DNA from: Diogma glabrata
Taxonomy: Eukaryota > Arthropoda > Insecta > Diptera > Cylindrotomidae
DNA: 64,000 nt
NCBI GenBank assembly: GCA_963693315.1
Contig: OY856186.1
Location: forward strand, 71,418,128-71,482,127
Reading direction: 5' to 3'
Positions within the stretch are counted from its first letter, which is position 1; each line of letters begins with the position of its first letter. This document shows positions 55,780 through 64,000 of the stretch, piece by piece. A model generated the notes under the pieces. It saw only the letters and a program-made list of their open reading frames with translations, did not search any database and was not told where the DNA came from. The position numbers and the translations under genes were made by a program.

Positions 55780-57445
55780 ATGGAGTGTGGCTTGAGGAAG
55801 TCCAAGACATTTTTCATAATAGTAAATTTAGCTGTGTCTGTGGTGGAAAGTTGGCTGAATGACTCTGTTCGCAGTGTGTCTGTTAGTTTTAACGGTTTTA
55901 ATTTGATTAGGAATGATAGAGTATATAGTTCTGGTGGTGGTATAGCAATTTACTTGAGGGAAGACTACAAGTTCAAGATACTTGAGAAATCTGATAACGC
56001 CACGCGATGTGCTGAATATTTATTGATCTCAATTAAACAATAATTTAGAGGTACTTCTTGCCTGCTTTTTGTTTACTCTTGCGTTTACAGAATGGACGAT
56101 GTTAACTTGGATAACTTTTTCAATGCTTTTGGTTCAGTTGCTAGTCTATATAAATATACCAATATTGTCCTGGTCGGTGACTAACATTAACCTTCTTGGA
56201 AACTCACCTTTGAAAGTTTGTTTTTTGACCAACCTAGCTGCCCTTAATCTTAGTGTTCTAAATACTTTACCGACCAGAACGCATAATTCGACATCTTCTC
56301 TGTTAGGCCTTGTGATAACTGACACTTCATTGTTGGCTGCTAATCATACCCAAATTCCACTTCCTGGACTGAGCGACCATCAGGGTCTGCTTGTTTCTTT
56401 TCTTACTAATGCTGCTCCGTTACCTCAATCTGTAAGATATCGAGATTTCAAGCATGTTGACATGTTGTGCCTAGCACAGGATCTTAAAGAACTCGACTTG
56501 GGTACTATATACTCCACTTGTGATGTTAATATTCAAATTGAGTTTTTGAATTCTTCTATATTGAGACTCTTTGATAAATTCGTGCCTATTAAACAATTTT
56601 CTCCTAAAATTCGTGAAGAGGTTATGATCCCTGAAATTAAACAGCTTAGAAAGATTATGAATGAGGCTTACATGCTCTGGGTTCATAATAAATCGAAGGA
56701 TTCTTATGTTAGGTATACTAATCTCTGTAAGTTGATAAAAAAGAAAACCATGGAGGCGAGAAAGCTTGCAATAATCAGTAGATTTAACCGTAACCTATCC
56801 ACACAGCAGCTTTGGTCGGAGTTAAAAGGGATGGGTGCTTGTGGTAAAATGATCTCCTCTTGTAATGTAGATCATGATCTGGTCAATGGTGCATTCGTAG
56901 AATATGGTAGTTCTTATGTTCCAACTAAGAATTTCTTTATTTTCGGCTCTTTAGCTGGCGGCTTCGAATTTGGTTTCCGTAATGTTTGCCATGATGAATT
57001 GCTCTTTGCGTACTTGTCTATTAAATCTAAATCAACTGGATGAGATCACGTTCACGTCACGATCACGGGTGGGCGTTTCTTACAGCTTATCATGTTACGC
57101 ATATTATTAATACATGTTTGATGACGTCGACATTTCCTTTGCCTTGGAAGTTGGTTAGGGTGGTACCTGTCCCGAAGAAGAATTTGCCAACTTCTGTTGA
57201 TGACTTCCGACCTATTAGCATTTTGCCTGTGCTCTCCAAAATTCTCGAAAAACTTATGTGTTATCAAATTCTTGATCATCTGAATCGCCATAAGCTGCTG
57301 ACGGACAAACAATCAGGTTTTAGGAAAAATCATAGTGCTATTACTACTATCGCCGATCTTATTGGTAAAATTTGTGATCACAGTGATATGTTGTAGTCGT
57401 CTATTCTGGTTCTGCTTGATTTCTCCAAAGCATTCAACAACCCGA
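55780..57445 (+). pseudogene. CR1-like ORF2, 5' part
   Basis: The endonuclease piece SGGGIAIYLREDYKFKILEKSDN (about 55930-56000) is followed by the SDHQGLLVSF block (about 56370-56400, endonuclease C-terminal His) and a helical connector. The RT start VRVVPVPKK-LPTSVDDFRPIS is at 57140-57220. It then has FRKNHSAITTIADL, a stop at about 57397, and motif A LLDFSKAFN at 57415-57440. Frames: 56069-57043, then 57040-57396. A normal element would have one frame. Confidence 0.82.
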
Positions 57446-57461
57446 CTAGCATTATGTAAGG

Positions 57462-58076
57462 GCTCAGATCTGGACCGGATACGGTTTTCCCTACTACTGA
57501 TAGGGACCGTATCAGGCACACTGAACAGATCCTGATCAGTAATGTAACGCCTCAAACTATCCAAACCGGATCAGGCAGCCCTAATAGAACCGGACCAGGA
57601 CCGGATCATTTAAAATGGGGAAATTACTCCAACATACATTAGAAAAATTAAAAAATTTACTACTACATACATTAGAAAAAAATGTTTATATAAATAATCT
57701 AACTTTATACTTACCTCCATGTATTCATAACGCAGAGAAGCGATAACTAAAGTATATGTCAAATTTCGCAAACTATGTATATCTAAAATGGATAATACTT
57801 TAGTGAATTTTAACCAAATGACATTTATTAAAATGAAACAGGGCTCAGATCAGGAAAAATAGGGCATACCTTAATTGAAAAATCAGATATGATTCTGATC
57901 CTTTCTGGTCCGGCATTTATTACTAGGGATGAGATAGGTCTTTGAAATCCGGACCGGATCAGGACAAATACGGCACGCCCTTGTAGTGAAATCAGGTATG
58001 ATTTCTGATAGGGGCCGGATGTAAATGCCTTATTAGGATTTACCTTATTACACCCTGATCCAGCCCGGATCATAAT
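57462..58076. repeat. GATCCGG-rich repeat of unknown class
   Basis: GGGCTCAGATC begins at about 57460 and again at 57840. GGACCGGATC-type words and their complements recur about a dozen times, in both directions, around an AT-rich middle (57605-57840). No target duplication or transposase recognised. Confidence 0.6.
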
Positions 58077-58078
58077 TT

Positions 58079-59942
58079 TTTTTTTTTTTTTTTTTATTCA
58101 AAGTTAGGCATGTTTAGTGTTAATTATAACAAATTATAAATTAACGTCTCTGAATATCCGAAGATACCATGCCAACTAGGGATAAGAATGGAATAAAAAT
58201 TAAGATTCTCTGAGAAATTTATGAACGTTAACTTTAAAGCCTTGAGGATTAAATTCATCAGGAAAAACCCAGGAAGGTAAGGCATTCCAAAGATGAGAGA
58301 CTCTGTTGAAAAAGTCACGTTGGAAGGCTACAGTTCTACACCTAATTATTTGAACTGTAAAGGGATGCGCTGCTACGTTTGCTCTGGTGTGACGCGAAAG
58401 GTTTGCTGATTTAGGTAAAATCGATTTGATCTCTTCAGAAGCTCGCTCATCCATAATATATTTATAAAATATAGTCAAATCAGCAACATTTCTTCTGTGC
58501 TGCAAGGAATCAAGACCGTTAGTAAGACTTGGGTTACCAATGAGTTTAATAGCTCTACGCTGTACAGAATCAAGGCAGTTGAGACTACTCAAGTAAGCTC
58601 CACCCCATATGTGAGAACAGTATTCCATGCAGGGACGTATAAAAGATTTATAAACTAAAAGAAGTTGTTCGCTATCGAAAAACTTACGACATCGCCCCAA
58701 AAATCCTAACTTTTGAACAGCATTCTTAGCCAGATTAAAAATATGAGAATTCCACTTCATATTATTTTCAATCTCAACTCCTAGAAGTCTGACAGACTCA
58801 TTCTCTAAAAGATTTTTGGGGCCAAACGTTAATGGAAAAGGATTGGGTGTCGTTATCCTAGAAAAATGACAAACCTGTGTTTTGCTTGTATTGAATTCAA
58901 CACTGTTAGCAATACCCCAATCCATAATTGTTTTAAGATCAGTGTTAAGGGAATCTATCAACTTTGATCTACACTCACTAAGCGCTAAGGGTGTATATAA
59001 TTTAGGTGCTTCATGAGACGCATGAAGCGTGCTGTCATCAGCAAAACTATGTATAGGATGAACCGTTGAGTCCAACAAATCATTAATATAGATAAGAAAA
59101 GATTTGGAAGACTCTAAGAAGCTCATTAAATTAAAATTGACATATTTCTCAAAAATTTTAGCAACTACCGATAAAATTGAAATGGGTCTGTAATTCGTAG
59201 GATCAGTCTTACTGCCCTTTTTTGAAACTGGCTGTACACTAGCCATTTTCCAAATTTCAGGAAAAATTCCTTTCTTATATGACAAATAGAAGATTTTAGT
59301 GAGGATTGGTGCTAGCTCCCTAGCAAATGTTTTAAGTATAATCGGAGGAATAAAATCAGGGCCTGTTGCCTTGTTAGTATTGATTTTTAAAAGCATTTTT
59401 CGAACAATGTTTTTCCGAAAAATTATCCGCCTCATTTTATAAGAAACTTTAGAAATAGGTTTAGGTTGGAAATTAGGTTCTTTTAAAGTAGAATTTAAAG
59501 AGAAATAATGCCCAAGCAAATTAGCTTTCTCTTTTGGATCAATGATAGGGACATCTCTATTAACAAGAGGCGGTAGGGAAGATTTACAAAAGTTGCTTTG
59601 GACAGCCTTTGCGGCTTTATAGAAATTGCGTGAACCAGTCGGATGTTCTGCGAATTTAGATGCTTTTTTCCTATTAAATAGATGTTTCTCTTCATCTATT
59701 AACTTACGACATAAATTTCTCTCTTTACGGTACTGTCTCATCGGTTTTCATCGGTTTTGTTTTGATTATACTTTCGAAAAGCCTTTTTTTTAACTTTTAT
59801 AGCTTTTTTGCATTTACTAGAAAACCATAGATCAGTTTTTGGAATGATCAATTTATTAGGAATAAATCTGTGCATACCATCAATTACAGTTTCAGAAAAA
59901 TTTGATGCAGCTATGTCTGGGTCTTGGCCGGTATAGGGCATA
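58079..59942 (-). mobile_element. Non-LTR retrotransposon, family B (5'-truncated, internally deleted)
   Basis: A poly(A) run (T-run 58079-58097) marks the 3' end at left. The 3' UTR (58098-58200) is shared with the fragment at 39405. Coding sequence continues to the truncation at about 59942 inside the endonuclease-RT connector (TGQDPDIAASNFSETVIDGM). It lies within the plus-strand CR1-like element, so it inserted later. Confidence 0.88.
58200..59741 (-). pseudogene. Family B ORF2 with in-frame loss of the RT core
   Basis: The frame is open for 513 codons, yet at residues around 210-215 it jumps from FNLMSFLESS straight to FLIYINDLLDST. In the family C relative about 120 residues lie between these blocks, including YGFRKSHGTGDLL, the catalytic motif A (LDISKAFDKVW) and NAGVPQGSALSP. 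The FADDST motif is kept. The protein would be inactive. After the palm come the post-RT domain (CMEYCSHIWGGAYLSS) and a conserved C-terminus (HLWNALPSWVFPDEF). A stop at 59742-59744 separates it from the connector frame 59738-59941. Confidence 0.87.
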
Positions 59943-60835
59943 CCTTAAGAAATTGCTAGTCGAGAATGTAGACTTTTCGGTGCTTTGCTCTAAACTAAAT
60001 TGTTATTTTATGTTCAGTAATTCGGCTCTTGAGATGATATGGAGTTATCTTACCCCAAGATATCAATTGGTAAAGACGGATGTGGTATGTCCTGATTTCC
60101 GGAACTCTTCTCTGGACTCTGGAGTACCGCAGGGCTAATGACCTGGAGAAAAGTGTGAAGTTCTCTTCAACTACAATGTATGCTGACGACATCCAATTAT
60201 GTATGGCTGTACCTAAGAACCAGGCTAATATAGCGATTAACAAAATTAATGATGACCTACAGAGCATATGACTGGTCTATCAATAATCGGCTTCTACTTA
60301 ATGCAGGTAAAACCAAAGCTATTTTAATTAATGGTAATTCTAATATGATACACATCCCAATAAAAATTAATGGTGTTATAATTCCCTTCGAACATGAGGT
60401 GAATAACCTGGGTATAGTTTTTAACAGCAAGCTTAAGTGGAATAGCCATATTGATAGAACGATTGGCAAGGTCTATTTCGGTCTTAGACTCGTGTGAGCT
60501 AATGCTGGTCTCCTTCCAACTAAGCTCTGTCTTATGCTTGCAAGGTCTTTACTAGTTCCTATCATTACGTATGGAAATGTCATATTTTGCAAATTAGATA
60601 AGACTATTGAGTGTAAGCTTAGGGTTGCCTTTAACGACTGTGCTAGATTTATATACAATGTAAGAAGAAACGATCGTATCTCTATCTCTCCAAAAACCTA
60701 CACCATTCTGAATTGCAATTTGATTAACTACTTGAAATATAGATTGTCTATTTTTATGCATAGTATTGTTATGATTACAGAAAAATCTAGACGATTACAG
60801 AAAAATCTAGACGATTACGGTCACTTCTAGGAAAA
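59941..60835 (+). pseudogene. CR1-like ORF2, 3' part
   Basis: Frames 59902-60138, 60080-60271, 60249-60497 and 60534-60830 each encode consecutive pieces: SLDSGVPQG, MYADDIQLCMAV (catalytic Asp pair), WSINNRLLLNAGKTKAILI, LGIVFNSKLKWNSHI, and the post-RT LARSLLVPIITYGN block. Three frame breaks. A 16-bp tandem duplication GACGATTACAGAAAAATCTA-like lies at about 60776-60810. Confidence 0.82.
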
Positions 60836-60880
60836 TCAAACCAACAAAATACTGCAACAGGTTAATGAAATGAATAGTGT

Positions 60881-61315
60881 TGTTGTTGTACTTCTTAGAA
60901 TTTTAGTCAATTGAACGATTTTATGAATCAAATCAGCATAACGCGAAGTAATCGAATATTCTAGTGTTTTCTCAAGGTTTCTAAAAAATGACCTCGAATG
61001 ATCTAGATAATGCAAAATCGTATATAAAGAGGGATGTCTTGCAAGACAGTGTTAGTTTTATTTTAAACCTGCGACAGTGAAGTTAAAATTATGGAAGTGA
61101 TATTTAAATTAGTTTTTGTGAATAAAGTTTAAAGTGTTATTGAGAAGAAATAATTTATGTATTATTTTGAACGTTGTGAACTGAGTTCTGAAGCTGTTAA
61201 AACTTAAAAGAATATTCAAGTCAAGAATATTGTTTGCTGTATTGTTTTCCTGTTGTTGTGGAACAATTAAGGTGTTGAATACTTAATAAAACCTGGTGTT
61301 TGTGCTTACTAATCA
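60881..61315 (+). other. Possible solo LTR or promoter-like segment
   Basis: Begins TGTTGTTGTTGTAC, has TATATAAAGAGGG at about 61020 and a leader-like stretch after it, and could end at ACTAATCA. No partner LTR, primer site or target duplication found, so this is a weak call. Confidence 0.25.
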
Positions 61316-62553
61316 GTGATCGAACTCAGAAAGAGATTGGGAATTACGTTTATCGAATTGAGAGTAAGGCCAATTCGAAGGAAGTTTGGAAAAACGTAAC
61401 AGTATTAAGACCTTCCGCCGCGGAAGAAGTGAAACTTCGTAATGTGGAAATAAAAACATATTACATTCTTTTAAAAGTCATTAATTATTAGTGAACTCAT
61501 ACTGTTCATATTTTTTAAGACAAACTTTATTAACATTGCTTACAATTCACAACTGATCGCATCTTTTAATTATCATTTTCGAGTGGAGAAATATCCAAAT
61601 CTACAACATTTACAATGGGATTATGATAACTAAAGTAAGATACGAAATGTTTGAGTTCTATTTTTTCAATATTTCTTGCAAAAACTGCATTTTTTTCCCT
61701 TTTAAAATATTTCAACTTAAAATGATAAAATAGAATTTTTTCTTTATTTTTTTTTTCTTCTATCAGGAGTCTTCTATCAAAATAAGTTAAAAATGGATTT
61801 TTTTGATAGAAGACTCCTGATAGAAGACTCCTGGTAGAAGACTCCTGATAACAATTAACGCAACCTTGTTTGTAAGTCCCATTAGAAGTTTCACTTCAAT
61901 AATTTTAATAAAATTTTTCAAACCAAAATTAAAAATGCCTTGTTTTTTATATTATTAAATTCGCCCGGTTGAGGACCCGTAACATCAAAGTATTGAGCAG
62001 ATATTTTGAAAATATCAATAGTCCATAATTAATTTTCAATTATTAATCTAATAAATAATATTTTTCAATAGGATTATAAATGAGTAATCATTGTAATTAA
62101 ACTCTATGAACCCGTGTTGATAGAAAAAGGTTGCTACAAAAATCTAAAAAAAACTCGGCCTGAAAATTAAGATGATGGGAAACGGTGCATTAGATTTTTA
62201 TGAAAAAAAAATCTCAATCGTAAATTTCAGATTCAACCCGATAGGAATCTGATGGCGGAAAAATACGATAGGCTCCCGAGTCGAAATTTAACTACTCCTT
62301 AAAACCTACAGATTCTACTATTTAGAATTTAGAATATTTAAGTATCACTTATTTTCAATATAAAAATAACATCTACATGTTGTTAAATAGGCGTTAAAAA
62401 TAAATTTTCTTTCGGTCTTTTCTGTAATAATAACAAACGAAGAGAAACGAAATTTGTTTGATGATAATAAAAATAAACAAAAGAAAAGAAAGAACAAGAA
62501 ATAAGAATAGAAAAATAAAAAGTATTTTTATATGTTCTAATATGGCTGGTTTT
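61316..62553. other. Intergenic stretch with a small hairpin-repeat
   Basis: At 61757-61850 the word AGAAGACTCCTG occurs three times in a row with a 14-15 bp period, preceded by its inverted copy (CAGGAGTCTTCT) across a short spacer. No gene supported in the rest. Confidence 0.6.
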
Positions 62554-64000
62554 ATTTTTTTTTTTTTTTTAATAAAATGTGTTGTGTAATAGGGTTTAGA
62601 ATATGTGTCACAACAACACATAAATACCTTTTAAGACCTAGGTCTAGACCTGGGTCCCACAACAACTGGCGTTCTAAGGTGTAGATTAACGCCTTTTTTA
62701 AACATCTGTGGGTTGAAGCCACCTGAGACTAAGTGTTCCGGCAAACTATTCCATTTGTACGCAGTTCGGACAAAGAAGTCTCTCTGCGATCTGCCAGTAT
62801 GGCAGCGCGGGATCTTTACCGTTTCACTGGTTGCGGCAGCCGATTGCCGAGTGGAACGGGGGTAAGAATAAGTTTGAGGCATGATGCCGCTGATTTCATC
62901 TGAGCACTGCTGATGACGATATTTGTAAAAAACAACGAGGTCAGCAACAGTGCGACGATGTTGTAGGGAATCAAGTTTTGATGTCAAAGTTCGATCACCT
63001 ACAATTCGTATAGCTCGCTTTTGGACAGAGTCCAAGAGGGCCAAGATGGAAACAGAGGCAGCACCCCAAACTTGACAGCAGTACTCCATACAGGGACGAA
63101 TATAGGACTTATAAACATGGAGCAATTGGTATGGAGTGAAAAATTTTTTGCATCTATTTAGGAGGCCGAGTTTTTTAGACGCGCTTTTTGCCATCGCCAT
63201 TACATGATCGTTCCAGAGTAGGTCATTTGAAACTGTGACACCCAATAAACGAATGTTTTTACATTCACCTATTGGTTCATCACACATACTAAATAAAATA
63301 TCTTTGGGGAACTCGGTCTTTAATCTGGAAACAATCAACAGCTGTGTTTTGGTGGAGTTGAAATTGACAAGGTTTTGGTCACCCCAGTCGGCGACTTTAT
63401 TCAGGTCTTTGTTCACGTTTATGGCAGCGTCTCTCCGGGCAGGATTAATGCGTTCGTGCATTTTACCTTTTGAAGGAAGGGGCTCGAACGACTTGTGCAG
63501 AGTACTATCATCTGCAAAACTATTTATTGGGTTACTGGTGATTTTCAACAATTCGTTGATATAAATCAAAAATAGGGTTGGGGACAATACTGAGCCTTGG
63601 GGTACACCAGCGTTAATTAGTTTAGACTCAGAAGAAAATCCGTCTAAAGTTACCGAAATGTATCGGTTGGATAGAAAATTTTGAATCAGCTTCACAACAT
63701 TGGGATGAAAACCGTACGCAACGAGCTTGTTGATTAAGTTGGCATGCCAGACTCGATCGAATGCCTTGGAGATGTCTAAAGCGATAACGTATGTTTCACC
63801 ACCTTTATCAAGTATGCTGTTTCAACAATGCGCTACATAGTTTAATAGATCGGTAGTTGATCTTTTGTTTCGAAAACCGTATAGGCTGTCGGATATTAAA
63901 TGATTTTCTTCCAGAAATTTTGAAATATGTGTATTAATATAATGCTCATAGACTTTGGATAGGACCGATAGTAAAGCTATTGGCCTATAATTTGAGATAT
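62554..64000 (-). mobile_element. Non-LTR retrotransposon, family A, copy 2 (runs off the window)
   Basis: Poly(A) end at 62554-62570 on the left, 3' UTR shared with the copy at position 1, and coding sequence up to the window end at the RT region. Better preserved than copy 1: the frame 62631-63695 is open for 354 codons. Confidence 0.93.
62631..63995 (-). pseudogene. Family A ORF2, RT to C-terminus, one nonsense codon
   Basis: From the right: YGFRNKRSTTDLL, VAHC-stop-NSILDKGGETYVIALDISKAFDRVWH, NAGVPQGSVLSPTLF, FADDSTLH, the thumb (WGDQNLVNFNSTKTQLL), LLGVTVSNDLLWNDH, CMEYCCQVWGAASVS and a C-terminal CHTGRSQRDFFVRTAYKWNSLP block. A TGA at about 63822-63824 replaces the Trp codon present in copy 1 (TGG). 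Apart from that stop the visible part is intact, suggesting recent activity of the family. Whether the 5' part exists cannot be seen. Confidence 0.88.

Larger units (their letters stand above)
55760..60835 (+). mobile_element. CR1-like non-LTR retrotransposon, split by nested insertions
   Basis: Plus-strand coding similarity runs 55780-57445 (endonuclease, connector, RT fingers up to LLDFSKAFN) and resumes at about 59941 (KKLLVENVDFS, SGVPQG, MYADDIQL, post-RT). The gap between them is filled by the repeat at 57462-58076 and the minus-strand element at 58079-59942. Several frameshifts and stops. No clear poly(A) at the right end. Confidence 0.85.

Overview
The window is nuclear DNA from an animal, almost certainly an insect. 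It is AT-rich, has very short spliceosomal introns (49-65 bp), three host protein genes with clear metazoan orthologues, and many copies of jockey/CR1/RTE-type non-LTR elements, Ty3/gypsy elements, mariner and MITEs. Short introns would fit Diptera, but the order cannot be fixed from the sequence alone.

Left part (1-27.4 kb). The main feature is a tandem array of five near-identical ~4.24 kb units (about 1421-27041). Each unit holds two minus-strand U1 snRNA genes: a canonical-like 163-nt copy and a variant copy with nine shared differences. They recur about 2.0 and 2.24 kb apart, giving ten U1 genes in all. The rest of each unit is retrotransposon debris, a 243-bp MITE and AT-rich spacer. 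Both array edges lie inside non-LTR fragments, and all four internal junctions carry the same signature. Unit 4 is interrupted by a complete, apparently very young Ty3/gypsy element (16893-21345): identical 201-bp LTRs, 5-bp target duplication, one intact gag-pol ORF of 1325 codons.

Middle (27.0-36.8 kb). The non-LTR fragment continues past the array edge and is followed by an orphan U1 promoter without a U1 gene. Then come a 288-bp tandem repeat, a gypsy-type element reduced to about 1 kb of interior (tRNA-Trp-type primer site, integrase remnant, a MITE in one LTR), a mariner remnant, two clusters of consecutive hairpins and a fold-back element.

Genes (36.8-55.5 kb). Skp2 (three exons, + strand) has a 6.45-kb second intron crowded with non-LTR fragments. 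It converges tail-to-tail with an intronless LRRC49-like gene (- strand), a predicted tubulin polyglutamylase complex subunit. Several inverted-repeat elements and an RTE-type endonuclease remnant follow, then the proteasome alpha5 subunit gene (PSMA5, three coding exons, + strand).

Right part (55.7-64 kb). A + strand CR1-like non-LTR element is split by a block made of a GATCCGG-rich repeat and a second, minus-strand non-LTR element whose 513-codon ORF carries an in-frame deletion of the reverse-transcriptase core. The window ends inside another copy of the element that also lies at position 1.

The host genes are unrelated in function (SCF ubiquitin ligase, tubulin modification, proteasome). 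The most notable system is the U1 snRNA array.
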